From: Shewanella sp. UCD-KL12
GTDB taxonomy: Bacteria; Pseudomonadota; Gammaproteobacteria; Enterobacterales; Shewanellaceae
DNA: 64,000 nt
Assembly (NCBI RefSeq): GCF_001957125.1
Contig: NZ_MPHJ01000007.1
Location: 186,001 to 250,000, forward strand
Reading direction: 5' to 3'
The notes below the pieces were generated by a model. It saw nothing but the letters and a program-made list of their open reading frames with translations, was not told where the DNA came from and made no database searches. Made by a program: the position numbers and the translations under genes. This document shows positions 26,699-36,483 of this stretch, piece after piece. Within the stretch, counting starts at the first letter, position 1; each line of letters opens with the position of its first letter.

Positions 26699-28393
26699 AT
26701 GGCAAAGAAAGGTTTTTTTTCCTGGTTCCGCAAAGATAAGTCGAAAGATGAAGTAAAGGCGCCAGAAGCAGAAGTTACAACTCCAGTTGCAACTGAGGTG
26801 AGTGATAATCAGCAAGACCAAGATGCGTTGGCACAAAAAGAGGCCGAACGCCTTGAAGCTGAACGTCTTGAAGTAGAACGCCTTGAGACTGAACGTCTCG
26901 AAGCTGCCCGTCTTGAAGCAGAACGTCTCGATGCCGAAAGAGTGGAAGCTGCCCGTCTTGAGGCGGAACGTCTCGAAGCTGAAAGAGTGGAAGCTGCCCG
27001 TCTTGAAGCAGAACGTCTTGAAGCTGAAAGAGTAGAAGCTGAAAGAGTAGAAGCTGCCCGTCTTGAGGCAGAACGTCTCGAAGCCGAGAGAGTGGAAGCT
27101 GCCCGTCTTGAGGCAGAACGTCTTGAAGCCGAAAGAGTAGAAGCTGCTCGCCGTGAGGCAGAGCGTCTTGAAGCTGAAAGAGTAGAAGCTGCTCGCCGTG
27201 AGGCAGAGCGTCTTGAAGCTGAAAGAGTAGAAGCTGCTCGCCGTGAGGCAGAGCGTCTTGAAGCTGAAAGAGTGGAAGCTGCACGTCTTGAGGCGGAACG
27301 CCTTGAAGCTGAAAGAGTAGAAGCTGCCCGTCTTGAGGCGGAACGCCTTGAAGCCGAAAGAGTAGAAGCTGCTCGCCTTGAGACAGAGCGCCTTGAAGCT
27401 GAAAGTGCCGCAGAGTCAGATGTTGAGCAGCAGCCTGAGCCTCAGGAAAAACCTGTTAAAGAGGGATTCTTTGCCCGCTTGAAGCGCGGTTTAAAGCGTA
27501 CCAGTGAAAATATTGGTAGTGGCTTTGTTGGTCTGTTTAAAGGCAAGAAGATTGATGATGATCTCTTTGAGGAGCTCGAAGAGCAGCTATTGATTGCCGA
27601 TGTGGGCGTAGAAACAACCACACGTTTAATTAAAAGCCTCACAGACCAAGCTAGCCGTAAGCAGTTAAAAGATGGTGAAGCACTTTATGAGCTGCTGCGT
27701 GAAGAGATGCAGAAGACATTAGAGCCTGTTTCTATTCCTTTGGTACCTGAAAACAGTGATGGCCCATTTGTTATCTTGATGGTTGGCGTCAATGGTGTGG
27801 GTAAGACCACCACTATTGGTAAGCTAGCAAAGCAGTATCAGGCGCAGGGGAAATCAGTTATGTTAGCTGCAGGGGATACCTTCCGCGCTGCAGCAGTAGA
27901 ACAACTTCAGGTATGGGGTCAGCGCAACGATATTCCTGTTATTGCTCAACATACTGGTGCTGATAGTGCATCGGTTCTGTTTGATGCTCTGCAGGCTGCT
28001 CGTGCTCGAAATGTCGATATCTTGATTGCCGACACTGCTGGTCGTTTGCAAAACAAGAGTCACTTGATGGATGAGCTTGAGAAAGTCGTTCGAGTGATGA
28101 AGAAGCAAGATGAGAGTGCCCCCCATGAGGTGATGCTAACCCTTGATGCGAGCACAGGTCAAAACGCCATTAGCCAAGCTGAGTTGTTCAAGAAGGCTGT
28201 AGGCGTGACAGGAATTACGATCAGTAAGCTTGATGGTACTGCGAAAGGTGGCGTGATCTTCGCGATTGCTGATAAGTTTGGTATTCCAATTCGTCACATA
28301 GGTGTCGGTGAGCAAATTGACGATCTGCGTACATTTGATGCAAATGATTTTGTTGAGGCCCTTTTCACTCAAGAGAGTGAAGATAATAAATAG
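26699..28393 (+). CDS. ftsY: FtsY, signal-recognition-particle receptor GTPase with a long Glu/Arg repeat
   Basis: 564 residues. It begins with an amphipathic membrane-targeting stretch ([12 protein letters not shown]), then an extended Glu/Arg-rich repeat (residues 48-235), a second [15 protein letters not shown] targeting helix near 255, and the SRP54-type N and G domains. The P-loop [10 protein letters not shown] is near residue 362, followed by [17 protein letters not shown] and a [10 protein letters not shown] end motif. It docks the SRP-ribosome complex at the inner membrane for co-translational insertion. E. coli FtsY has 497 residues with a shorter acidic A region; here the A region is replaced or enlarged by 15-residue repeats. 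It is followed by ftsE 70 bp later, the conserved gammaproteobacterial order. Confidence 0.96.
   Translation: MAKKGFFSWFRKDKSKDEVKAPEAEVTTPVATEVSDNQQDQDALAQKEAERLEAERLEVERLETERLEAARLEAERLDAERVEAARLEAERLEAERVEAARLEAERLEAERVEAERVEAARLEAERLEAERVEAARLEAERLEAERVEAARREAERLEAERVEAARREAERLEAERVEAARREAERLEAERVEAARLEAERLEAERVEAARLEAERLEAERVEAARLETERLEAESAAESDVEQQPEPQEKPVKEGFFARLKRGLKRTSENIGSGFVGLFKGKKIDDDLFEELEEQLLIADVGVETTTRLIKSLTDQASRKQLKDGEALYELLREEMQKTLEPVSIPLVPENSDGPFVILMVGVNGVGKTTTIGKLAKQYQAQGKSVMLAAGDTFRAAAVEQLQVWGQRNDIPVIAQHTGADSASVLFDALQAARARNVDILIADTAGRLQNKSHLMDELEKVVRVMKKQDESAPHEVMLTLDASTGQNAISQAELFKKAVGVTGITISKLDGTAKGGVIFAIADKFGIPIRHIGVGEQIDDLRTFDANDFVEALFTQESEDNK
26840..27403 (+). repeat. 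45-bp tandem repeats encoding the ER-rich segment of FtsY
   Basis: The unit encodes [15 protein letters not shown] or close variants, about 12 units in total. Three successive copies are exact at the DNA level, starting at 27136, 27181 and 27226. The five-residue sub-period (RLEAE) shows nested duplication. Copy number is likely to differ among strains. Confidence 0.95.
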
Positions 28394-28463
28394 GCCAGTT
28401 TGAAGAGACCAAGCCAAGTGAGCTAAGTCGTTCATTAATAATTACAACGGACAGCAAACCTAG

Positions 28464-29159
28464 ATGATTCAATTTGAGCAGGTCAGTAAAGTTTACCCTG
28501 GTGGCCAGAAAGCCTTAACTGATGTCAATTTTCACCTTAAAAAAGGTGAGATGGCATTTCTGACAGGGCATTCAGGCGCAGGTAAGAGTACCTTGCTCAA
28601 GTTGATCACTGTTATCGAACGCGCCAATGCTGGGCGCGTTTTGATTAACGGTCATAATATTGCCAACCTTTCGCGTAAAGATGTGCCGTTTCTTAGACGA
28701 GACATCGGCATGATTTTCCAAAATCATCACTTGCTGATGGAAAAAAGCGTATTTGATAATGTGGCACTGCCACTCGTCATTGAGGGGTTTTCTCATGGTG
28801 AGATTAAAAAGCGCGTACTTGCTGCACTCGATATGGTGGGCTTATATGGCAAGGAGCGTCATCAACCTATCATGCTATCGGGTGGTGAGCAGCAACGTGT
28901 AGGGATCGCCCGTGCTATTGTCAATAAACCCCCTCTACTATTAGCCGATGAGCCCACGGGTAACTTAGATCCAAAGCTATCTATGGATATTTTAAGGCTG
29001 TTTGAGACTTTTAATGATGCGGGTACCACAGTATTGATAGCGACCCACGATCTTGGTCTTATCGCTAGAATGAAATACAGAACCTTGACCCTTAAGCAGG
29101 GGCGTGTGCTAGGTGGAGAGGAGCTGACTGCATCTCCTTCTGCCCCGCTTAGCCGTTAA
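28464..29159 (+). CDS. ftsE: FtsE, cell-division ABC ATPase
   Basis: 231 residues with Walker A GHSGAGKST, Q-loop (MIFQNHHLL), signature LSGGEQQR, Walker B LLLADEPTGNLD and the switch His region. The text YPGGQKALTDVNFHL and VSKVYPGG matches FtsE. With FtsX it forms the complex that, at the septum, activates periplasmic peptidoglycan amidases through EnvC. It lies between ftsY and ftsX; the gap to ftsX is 33 bp. Confidence 0.95.
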   Translation: MIQFEQVSKVYPGGQKALTDVNFHLKKGEMAFLTGHSGAGKSTLLKLITVIERANAGRVLINGHNIANLSRKDVPFLRRDIGMIFQNHHLLMEKSVFDNVALPLVIEGFSHGEIKKRVLAALDMVGLYGKERHQPIMLSGGEQQRVGIARAIVNKPPLLLADEPTGNLDPKLSMDILRLFETFNDAGTTVLIATHDLGLIARMKYRTLTLKQGRVLGGEELTASPSAPLSR

Positions 29160-29192
29160 CTGCAATTTGCCTTATGGAACACAGGGAATAAT

Positions 29193-30158
29193 ATGAGCAG
29201 CAAGCCTCAATTAGTCAGAAGTAAGCTACCTATATCGGGTCGCATTGTGATGTTTTTTATTCGTCATATTCAACATGCAATGGGCAGTATGGGCGAATTA
29301 TGGCGTAACCCCATCTCTTCGCTAATGACTATGGCCGTACTGGGGGTGAGTTTAAGCTTACCGGCTGCGCTGCAAGTATTGGTTAAGAATGCAGAGACTA
29401 TCACGCAATCTTGGAATAGTGCCGCTGAGATATCCCTGTTTATTGATGAAGCTAGGAGCGAGCGGACGATTCAGAGTTTAATTACTCGTATTAAAGTTTA
29501 TCCTGAAGTCAGCGATGTGAATTATATTAATCGAGATCAGGCGCTCGAGGAGTTTCAGACGTTATCAGGCTTTGGAGAAGCACTCTCCTATCTAGATTCA
29601 AATCCATTACCTGCAGTGGTGATGGTGACCCCAAGTTTAAGGTATTCAAGCCCAACAGGCGCTCGAGAGTTACTTAAAAAGTTAGAGATGGAGCCCGAAG
29701 TGAGCTTTGGTCGTTTAGATATTGAGTGGCTTGAACGTTTGCAAGCTGTTGTTAGGCTGTTAGAGCGTACGGTATTGGCCATTGCAGCCCTACTTGTATT
29801 AGCTGTTGTGTTAGTCATTGGTAATACGATTAGATTAGCGATTATGAATCGCCGAACTGAAATAGAGGTGATGAAGCTTGTTGGTGCAACAGAAGCCTTT
29901 ATTCAAAGACCCTTTCTGTATACCGGGATCTGGTTCGGTATCATAGGTGGTATCTTGGCTTGGGTGATTATCAATCTGCTTGTTTGGTATCTTGATTCTG
30001 CTCTCGCTGAATTACTGGGTCTCTATGGTAGTCAGTTACAGATGCAGTCCCTCTCTTTGGTTGAACTTGGTCAGTTGGTTGGGTTAGCTTCCTTTCTTGG
30101 TTGGCTGGGCTCATACCTCTCTGTACGTCATCACCTAAGAGCAATTGAGCCTTCATAA
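29193..30158 (+). CDS. ftsX: FtsX, cell-division membrane protein
   Basis: 321 residues. A cytoplasmic N-terminus and TM1 (LMTMAVLGVSLSLPAALQVL) precede a periplasmic domain of about 100 residues. Three more TM helices follow near residues 200-315 (LAIAALLVLAVVLVIGNTIR and others), the typical FtsX layout. The periplasmic loop recruits the amidase activator EnvC while the TM bundle transmits FtsE ATP hydrolysis. AGGGAAT precedes ATG 29193. The gene is followed by the rpoH promoter region. Confidence 0.95.
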   Translation: MSSKPQLVRSKLPISGRIVMFFIRHIQHAMGSMGELWRNPISSLMTMAVLGVSLSLPAALQVLVKNAETITQSWNSAAEISLFIDEARSERTIQSLITRIKVYPEVSDVNYINRDQALEEFQTLSGFGEALSYLDSNPLPAVVMVTPSLRYSSPTGARELLKKLEMEPEVSFGRLDIEWLERLQAVVRLLERTVLAIAALLVLAVVLVIGNTIRLAIMNRRTEIEVMKLVGATEAFIQRPFLYTGIWFGIIGGILAWVIINLLVWYLDSALAELLGLYGSQLQMQSLSLVELGQLVGLASFLGWLGSYLSVRHHLRAIEPS

Positions 30159-30297
30159 TCACTGCAGGGCTAAAAGGTGTGCCCTGCGATGAGTGATGCT
30201 CTCTAGGCAGATAGAGTTTATGAACTAATCTTCATTTGCTTTGTCTATTGCTCTGAGGCAAAAATAAACCTCAATATTATTTTTCAACTTAGGTGTA

Positions 30298-30326
30298 TTG
30301 ACATAAGTTGTCGGATCACCGATAGT
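30298..30326 (+). promoter_or_regulatory. Sigma70-type promoter of rpoH
   Basis: A consensus -35 TTGACA at 30298-30303 is followed, after exactly 17 bp, by GATAGT at 30321-30326 (4/6 of TATAAT). The predicted start near 30333 gives a leader of about 150 nt, long enough for the temperature-sensing structure known for rpoH mRNAs. The rest of the 326-bp ftsX-rpoH gap holds no gene. Confidence 0.6.
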
Positions 30327-30484
30327 TCATCAGCTTGTCCTCATAGAAAATAGAGGACAGCGCTACAAATATTTTCATGTTGTTGTAATAAGTAGGCTGT
30401 AAGCTCTGTCTTTTATAACCGTGAATAGCTTGTAAGTTATATTTTTTGTTCGACGAGTAAGATTTTAGAAAGGTAGGAGCGTGA

Positions 30485-31345
30485 ATGACAAATCAAACGC
30501 AATCAATGGCATTAGTGGTTCCTCAAGGAAGCGGTAGCCTAGAAGCTTATGTTCATTCGGCACACAACATCTCAATGTTGGAAGCTGATCAAGAGCATGA
30601 GTTGGCGAAACGTTTGCAAGAAACTGGTGATCTGCAGGCAGCGAAAAAGCTTATTATGTCTCACCTACGTTTCGTTGTTCATGTTGCTAAAGGCTATGCG
30701 GGTTATGGTTTGCCGCAAGCTGATCTTATTCAAGAAGGTAATATCGGCCTGATGAAAGCGGTTAAACGTTTCGACCCTGATGTGGGTGTACGTTTGGTCT
30801 CATTTGCTGTTCATTGGATCAAAGCAGAAATTCATGAGTATGTGCTTAAAAACTGGCGCATAGTTAAAGTTGCTACAACTAAAGCACAACGTAAGTTGTT
30901 CTTTAACCTGCGTAAATCGAAAAAGCGCCTTGGCTGGTTTAGTGATGCTGAAGTCGGCATGGTTGCTGAAAACTTAGGTGTTTCAAAAGCTGACGTGACC
31001 GAAATGGAATCACGAATGGCTGCTCAAGACCCAGCATTCGACCTAACTAGTGATAGTGATGATGATAGCCAAGATTATGCGCCAGCGCTTTATCTTGAAG
31101 ATCACTCATCAGATCTTGCAGCTCAAGTTGAAACAGATAACTTAGAAGCAAGCAATCAAGCTCGTCTTTTATCGGCGATTAAAACCCTTGATGAGCGTAG
31201 TCAGCATATTTTGCAGGCGCGTTGGTTAAATGAAGATAAGACAACTCTGCAAGAGTTGGCCGCAACTTATCAAGTATCAGCCGAGCGTATCAGGCAGCTT
31301 GAGAAGAATGCGATGAATAAACTTAAAGGTCGAATGGAGGCCTAA
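30485..31345 (+). CDS. rpoH: RpoH, heat-shock sigma factor (sigma-32)
   Basis: 286 residues. Region 2 carries [41 protein letters not shown] and [20 protein letters not shown]. The sigma-32-specific RpoH box follows immediately ([15 protein letters not shown]). Region 4 has [14 protein letters not shown] and the helix-turn-helix [20 protein letters not shown]. It directs RNA polymerase to chaperone and protease genes upon heat or envelope-targeting stress; the SRP pathway (FtsY) delivers sigma-32 to the membrane in E. coli. AGGAG lies 5 bases before the ATG. A strong terminator follows. Confidence 0.97.
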   Translation: MTNQTQSMALVVPQGSGSLEAYVHSAHNISMLEADQEHELAKRLQETGDLQAAKKLIMSHLRFVVHVAKGYAGYGLPQADLIQEGNIGLMKAVKRFDPDVGVRLVSFAVHWIKAEIHEYVLKNWRIVKVATTKAQRKLFFNLRKSKKRLGWFSDAEVGMVAENLGVSKADVTEMESRMAAQDPAFDLTSDSDDDSQDYAPALYLEDHSSDLAAQVETDNLEASNQARLLSAIKTLDERSQHILQARWLNEDKTTLQELAATYQVSAERIRQLEKNAMNKLKGRMEA

Positions 31346-31371
31346 CCTTCCTTTTGATTGAGTTGAATTAA

Positions 31372-31394
31372 AACCTGCCACGGCAGGTTTTTTT
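31372..31394 (+). terminator. Intrinsic terminator after rpoH
   Basis: The compact stem ACCTGC / GCAGGT with a CACG loop is followed by seven T, 27 bp past the rpoH stop. Confidence 0.92.
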
Positions 31395-31483
31395 GTATAT
31401 GGATATACTTATCCCCGATCGCAGGGACAGCGATTGAGGGGATTTATGTCTGGAACATTAATGGCTAGAACCTAGTTCCTAGG
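31395..31483. repeat. Possible dispersed-repeat copy at the rpoH-menE junction
   Basis: GGGGATTTATGTCTGGAACA (about 31438) resembles the stretch after cymA at about 17490, and CTAGTTCCTAGG (about 31472) matches the inverted repeat after the fhuB-like gene. The second part overlaps the last codons of menE, so the C-terminal residues of that protein may derive from the repeat. Confidence 0.35.
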
Positions 31484-32911
31484 CACGAGTTTCTGGGATT
31501 TTAAAACTTCCTCTATTACCTGCTTACGTGAGACCTTTAGGCTGTTGCTTTCAATTTCTGGCCAAGAGTAATAGTGGCGAGGACGCTTAAAGCGTGCAGC
31601 ATGTTGGCAGACTAGCGCTTCATACTCGTGTATAGCACTAAGGTTACCTTTAACGATTGCCGCTGGCAGATTGCCAAATTCATCATCAGCCTGAGGGAAG
31701 ACAATTGCATCTTCAACTTGAGGGTGCAGTTTTAGAATCGCCTCTATCTCTTCTGGTTGAATATTCTCCCCACCGCAGATAAACATGTTGTCACTGCGAC
31801 CTAAGATCTGAAGGTTACCATCGCTATTCCACTCACCACGATCTTTAGTATTGAACCAGCCATCGGCGTCGAGTGGCCGTTCTATCAGTGTGTGCTCAGT
31901 GGTACCGGGCTTGAGATAACCTAAAAATAGTGTTTCTCCCTTAACGAGAATATTATCCTTCACAATTTTAAGCTGGCGGCCTGGCAGTAGTTTGCCACTG
32001 CTACCGTCTGATTTGGCAAAGCCTGTGGTGATCTGTGAGCCCATCTCGGTCATGCCGTAACTGGTGTAACTGACAACTCCTAACTCTGCTAGTTTGCTAA
32101 GTAGGTTTTGCGGGATTGCACCGCCACCGAGCAGCAGGGCTTTGACTCTTTTCAGGCTACTGGCATCTTGCTCCAATAATCTAACAAGTTGAGTTGAAAC
32201 CAAGGAGAGGTGAGAGATATCATCTCGTGAAACTTGCTGGGCGAGTGGGGTGTGCTTGTCTTCGAGTACCAGAGTTGCACCAGCTAAGGTACAGCGATTG
32301 ATTATGGCTAATCCGCCAATATGAAATATGGGCAGGCTCAATAACCAATGGTCACCTAGCTGAAGTGGGATTAATGTACGAGAGCCTTTAGCACTGGCAA
32401 TGTGATTACTTAGGCTGTGCACAGCAGCTTTTGGGAAGCCACTGCTGCCTGAGGTGAGAATAATATTTGCCGGCTGCTGAGTATCGATGACTTGTGGTTT
32501 TTTCTCGCTAAAAAGCGCCGGGCTTGAGAAGGATAATTGAAGTGAAGTGGCTGTTAGCTGTTCACTGTTTAGCTCGGGTGCCCAAATCGCATTGAGGTGA
32601 TACTTCTCAGTGAGTTGGTTTATCTGGGTTAAAGGAAAACGCGGAGAGAGAGGGCAAAATAACACTCCTTGATCGATACAGGCCCAATAAAGCACAATCA
32701 ATTCAGCTGAGTTTTTGCCGATACAAGCGAGCTTGTCTCCAGGAGCCAGTCCCGCTGATATGAGCTGTTGGCCTACAGAAATAACACATTGGCTGAGCGT
32801 TCGATAATCTAGCTGTTTTCGAGCCCCTTGAGCATGCCAGTTAATAGCTAGTGCTTTGGGGTGCGCCTGTGCTGCCTGATGTACTGGAGAGAGTGAATCA
32901 CTGTAACTCAT
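31472..32911 (-). CDS. menE: MenE, o-succinylbenzoate-CoA ligase
   Basis: 479 residues, an ANL-superfamily adenylating enzyme. The ATP-binding loop is ILTSGSSGFPKAAVHS, followed by YTSYGMTEMGSQIT, the hinge-region WFNTKDRGEW..DGNLQILGR and a C-terminal lysine segment (SRKQVIEEVLK). It activates o-succinylbenzoate with ATP and CoA in menaquinone biosynthesis. It is the last gene of menDHCE, 10 bp after menC, with GGAGCG before the ATG. The family assignment is firm; substrate identity comes from the operon. Confidence 0.94.
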   Translation of the reverse strand: MSYSDSLSPVHQAAQAHPKALAINWHAQGARKQLDYRTLSQCVISVGQQLISAGLAPGDKLACIGKNSAELIVLYWACIDQGVLFCPLSPRFPLTQINQLTEKYHLNAIWAPELNSEQLTATSLQLSFSSPALFSEKKPQVIDTQQPANIILTSGSSGFPKAAVHSLSNHIASAKGSRTLIPLQLGDHWLLSLPIFHIGGLAIINRCTLAGATLVLEDKHTPLAQQVSRDDISHLSLVSTQLVRLLEQDASSLKRVKALLLGGGAIPQNLLSKLAELGVVSYTSYGMTEMGSQITTGFAKSDGSSGKLLPGRQLKIVKDNILVKGETLFLGYLKPGTTEHTLIERPLDADGWFNTKDRGEWNSDGNLQILGRSDNMFICGGENIQPEEIEAILKLHPQVEDAIVFPQADDEFGNLPAAIVKGNLSAIHEYEALVCQHAARFKRPRHYYSWPEIESNSLKVSRKQVIEEVLKSQKLVPRN

Positions 32912-32921
32912 AAGCGCTCCA

Positions 32922-33995
32922 TTACTTAGCAGATTTTATTTCAGTGAGCTGGTTAAGTGTGAGGCGGCGCTCTTTTCCGGAGTCAATAAGCAGATCTTGA
33001 CTAAATGCCCCTAAGGTATCTAGCCCTGGCAGCTCATCTGGTGTGATGATGCGGCTTAACTTAGCCAAAGCTTCAATGCCTAAACTGCCCTCTAAGCCAG
33101 AGCTTAAAATGGTACGCACACCATGATGATCCGCTTGGCTTTGTAACGCTTGTAATCTATCAATAGTACCTAGCAGCATAGGCTTGATAACAAGCGCTGT
33201 TAAACCTGGCTGCATACTAAATTGATAACTTGGGTCATTGAGTGTTTCATCGAGTGCCCAAGGTATTTCAATAGCGTTGAAAAGCGCGCTATTGTCTTGA
33301 TGATTAATGCATGGCTCCTCAATATATTCTACCGAAGCCAGTGGAATACAGGCTGCGAATTCGATGGCTTGCTCTAAGGTAAATCCACGGTTGGCATCTA
33401 ACCTGAGCTTGAGATCGGGCCTTATGGCTAACACCTGATGAACTAGCCTGATCTCCTCCTCTAATGAGGTTTGAGCCACTTTTACCTTTACCGAGTGGGT
33501 ATGCAGAGGCAGTGAGCGTATGCGTTCATTGAGTGTTTCTGTACCCTCGTCAGCAGCGCGATAGATGAGTGGCACGGATTTGAGGTTACGCAATGGAAGG
33601 CTGTGACCATCAAGTTGGCCAGCTAATTTTGCATGGAGTAAGCTAAGTCCGAATGCGAGTGATGGATAAAGGCTAGTTTCTGCAGCATCAAGCAGATGCG
33701 CGATTGGCTTACCGATAAAGGCATCAAGCATGCTTTCAAGTTTATCGCTGACAAGCTGTAGGCTCTCCTTACTAAACCCTTGAAGTGGACAGCCGTCAAT
33801 ATCAATGCCTGAGAGAGGCGATATCTCAACCTGCTCTGAGCGTGTATTGGCCTCATTGTGCTCATCTTCAGCAACTTGAGTGGCTTCGACACTGAGTACT
33901 AAGCCACTGCGCGTTTCAATTCGCTGCTTACCCACAGGAAGTAGTCTATCTAAGGGAATTTTATAGGCGTAAAGCTGTGCAGAGGAGATGATCAT
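32922..33995 (-). CDS. menC: MenC, o-succinylbenzoate synthase
   Basis: 357 residues of the enolase superfamily. The active-site lysine motif is VKVKVAQ; metal ligands lie in LRLDANRGF, VEYIEEPC and WALDETLND; the second lysine is in ALVIKPMLLG. It dehydrates SHCHC to o-succinylbenzoate. It overlaps menH by four bases (ATGA). An insertion of about 30 residues near the N-terminus (QVAEDEHNEANTRSEQVEIS) makes it somewhat longer than E. coli MenC (320 residues). Confidence 0.94.
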   Translation of the reverse strand: MIISSAQLYAYKIPLDRLLPVGKQRIETRSGLVLSVEATQVAEDEHNEANTRSEQVEISPLSGIDIDGCPLQGFSKESLQLVSDKLESMLDAFIGKPIAHLLDAAETSLYPSLAFGLSLLHAKLAGQLDGHSLPLRNLKSVPLIYRAADEGTETLNERIRSLPLHTHSVKVKVAQTSLEEEIRLVHQVLAIRPDLKLRLDANRGFTLEQAIEFAACIPLASVEYIEEPCINHQDNSALFNAIEIPWALDETLNDPSYQFSMQPGLTALVIKPMLLGTIDRLQALQSQADHHGVRTILSSGLEGSLGIEALAKLSRIITPDELPGLDTLGAFSQDLLIDSGKERRLTLNQLTEIKSAK

Positions 33996-34774
33996 TTAGC
34001 ATTCTCGGTTAGTTGCTTTATCAGTTGATGGCAAAACTCACGTGGGGCTGCCAGATGGACATTATGCCCAGCATGATTAAATTGGTGTACTTTAATAGAT
34101 GATTGCGTTTGCCACTTAAGGGCTACATTTAAGAATTTGCTGTCATCGTTACCGACATAGTAGTGACAAGGAGCTGAGAGCTGATTGGGTACTTGCCAAA
34201 GTTCGCCCTGTACGGCAAGTGAAGTCGGCAGATAGATTGACTGCAGAGCTTGTGGATCATTGTTACTGCGTTTATCTATAAGTGACTGTCTGGCTGAGGC
34301 TGAGAGCTCAGCAAAAACCCCTTGCTGATACCACTTGGTAAGAAATACCTCTATTGATTGCGAGGCCAGCTTATCGTTCCACTTGCTGTCATTCTTGATG
34401 CGGATATCTTTATCTTTGCTAGAGATAAGTCCTGGATGGGCTGATTCAATATTAAGGCTTAAGAGATGTTGAGGAAATAGCTCTGCCATATGCAAAGAGA
34501 TACGGCCGCCAAGTGAATAACCCAGTAGGTGATAATACTCAATATCAAGTTGAAGCAAAGTCTGCTGTATTGCATTAGCTACTTGCGCAAAACCGGGTGT
34601 ATTCAAGCTTAATATTGGGCTGTCACCATGACCCGGTAGATCGACACAGACGCAATAAAACGTTTGAGTCAGCTCTGGAAGCAGTTGTTGCCAATCCTCT
34701 TTATTGCCCAGAAATCCATGTAGCATGACTAGAGTTGGATTATTGCAATCACCATGAGTGGAGAGAGATAGCAT
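33992..34774 (-). CDS. menH: MenH, SHCHC synthase (alpha/beta hydrolase fold)
   Basis: 260 residues. Oxyanion-loop text MLHGFLGNKEDWQQLLPEL, nucleophile elbow GYSLGGR with Ser, and the late histidine in FNHAGHNVHLAAP give the Ser-His-Asp triad of MenH. It removes pyruvate from SEPHCHC to give SHCHC. The ATG overlaps the menD stop by one base, and its own stop overlaps the menC start by four bases, so translation is coupled. Confidence 0.93.
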   Translation of the reverse strand: MLSLSTHGDCNNPTLVMLHGFLGNKEDWQQLLPELTQTFYCVCVDLPGHGDSPILSLNTPGFAQVANAIQQTLLQLDIEYYHLLGYSLGGRISLHMAELFPQHLLSLNIESAHPGLISSKDKDIRIKNDSKWNDKLASQSIEVFLTKWYQQGVFAELSASARQSLIDKRSNNDPQALQSIYLPTSLAVQGELWQVPNQLSAPCHYYVGNDDSKFLNVALKWQTQSSIKVHQFNHAGHNVHLAAPREFCHQLIKQLTENAK

Positions 34775-36483
34775 CAGTTTTGTTTAACCCATGAGGCGAG
34801 TTTAGCTATCTGACTACTCGCTTGATCTTGGGCTATGCTGACCTCTATCACTGAGGCTCCATCATAACTAAGGGCATCGAGATAGGCTTCTTTAAAGCTT
34901 TCAATATCATCGACCTGATTATAAGGCAGGCCGAACATAGCTGCGCCATAGCCAAACTCTAATCCGTGTGCGAGTCGATAGTATTCGCTTCTGAGTTTCT
35001 CATCGGGAACGGGCAGTAGGTTAAAGATGTTGCCGCCATCATTGTTTAATATGACTACCACAAAAGGGCTGGCTACCGTGCGCGCTATAGCAAGGGAATT
35101 AAGATCATGCAGTGCAGATATGTCACCAATGACTAAGGTGGTCGCTAACCCTTTATGCATGGCGACACCAGAAGCGGTGGCTAGTAGGCCATCGATACCC
35201 GAGGCGCCGCGGTTAGTGTAAGTCACACCTTGCTCTGGAGTGATTGGGGCAAACATATCGTATAGGCGTACAGGTAAGCTGTTACCTATAAAGAGTTGTT
35301 GAGTCTTTTGCTGAGCCTTTGCGATTGTGCGAATGACTAGCGCTTCACCGAATTCACCATTATCTATCTGTTGCTGAAACAGTGTCTCAAGTTTGTCATT
35401 GAGTTGGATTAGCTCTAGCGCCCAATTCACTTCAGAGGAACGTGGCCAAGGCTGAGAAGCGAATGTTGCTAGCTCGCAATGCCATACTTGCTTAGCACTA
35501 TGGCTGGGGTCTAGACGAGTTTGATGAGGTAATACCTGCCAATAACTCTTCCACTTCTGCTCTGCAAGATAAGTCATCAGCCTTTTAGAGAGTAGGCGTC
35601 CACCAAAGATAAGCACACGCTCCGCCTGCTGCAGAATAGCTTTCGCTTTTGGGTGATGCAGAAGCTGATCGATATTGCCTATGGCACTTGGGTGCTGTCT
35701 CAGTTGAGACTGGGCATCTGTTAATAGCGGCCAACCAAGCTTTTGTGACAAGAGTACTAATGCTTCAGGACACTCTTCTGGCGCAAGGGTTCCTGCGATG
35801 ATCACCCCTTTACCGTGGACAAAACGCGCTAAACCATCCTGGCTCGGCAAACTTTGCTGTTTAGCGTGGCCGTATTGCACGTAAGGATGAGAGGCATGCT
35901 GCCAATTTCCAAGTGTGCTGAGGTACTTGGTAAAGTTGGCACTCATAGTCGAAGGATAAAGGGGCTCACGGTACATACAGTTGATATGAACGGGTTGAGT
36001 CTGATTGCTAATGGCATCATCTAATGTCGTGAGTAGTGCTTCTGGCCGAATTGATACCTCAGGTGTCGGCAGGTTTATCTGCTTAGCGTACTGAGCAAAA
36101 ATAGCAGGTTGAATGATCGCCTGATTCGCGCCGCAATCTATAAGCTCTGGTGGTCTATCTCCGGATAAGACAATGAGAGGAACTTGGGTTAGCCATGCCT
36201 CGATAATCGCAGGATAAAGATTGGCAACCGCAGTGCCAGAGGTGGTAATTATCGCAACAGGCGCTTGGCTGGCCTTGGCTAAGCCAAGTGCCATAAAGCC
36301 TAAGCCACGTTCATCGAAATGCAGGTGCTGTTTGAGTTTTATCTGTTTTGCTGCAGCTAACGTCAAGGGCGTTGAGCGTGAGCCTGGAGCCATACATACG
36401 TGTTGTACACCAAGGCGAGCTAGCTCTTCGAGGATAAGCGTGCCCCATAACAAGTTCAGTTCAGCTGTCTTTTCGATTTGCAT
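34774..36483 (-). CDS. menD: MenD, SEPHCHC synthase (thiamine-diphosphate enzyme)
   Basis: 569 residues. The N-terminal PYR domain contains [18 protein letters not shown] and the conserved [15 protein letters not shown]. The C-terminal PP domain has [18 protein letters not shown] and the ThDP/Mg motif [26 protein letters not shown]. It condenses isochorismate with 2-oxoglutarate, the first committed step of menaquinone synthesis. It opens the menDHCE cluster; menF, menB and menA are not in the window, as expected where these genes are dispersed. Its start faces the long AT-rich region before dmsE. Confidence 0.96.
   Translation of the reverse strand: MQIEKTAELNLLWGTLILEELARLGVQHVCMAPGSRSTPLTLAAAKQIKLKQHLHFDERGLGFMALGLAKASQAPVAIITTSGTAVANLYPAIIEAWLTQVPLIVLSGDRPPELIDCGANQAIIQPAIFAQYAKQINLPTPEVSIRPEALLTTLDDAISNQTQPVHINCMYREPLYPSTMSANFTKYLSTLGNWQHASHPYVQYGHAKQQSLPSQDGLARFVHGKGVIIAGTLAPEECPEALVLLSQKLGWPLLTDAQSQLRQHPSAIGNIDQLLHHPKAKAILQQAERVLIFGGRLLSKRLMTYLAEQKWKSYWQVLPHQTRLDPSHSAKQVWHCELATFASQPWPRSSEVNWALELIQLNDKLETLFQQQIDNGEFGEALVIRTIAKAQQKTQQLFIGNSLPVRLYDMFAPITPEQGVTYTNRGASGIDGLLATASGVAMHKGLATTLVIGDISALHDLNSLAIARTVASPFVVVILNNDGGNIFNLLPVPDEKLRSEYYRLAHGLEFGYGAAMFGLPYNQVDDIESFKEAYLDALSYDGASVIEVSIAQDQASSQIAKLASWVKQN

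Noticed and set aside
26775-27284. 169-codon open frame on the minus strand within ftsY
   Set aside because: It is the antisense reading of the ER-rich repeats; Leu/Gln-rich low-complexity text, no ribosome site, and ftsY is certain on the other strand.
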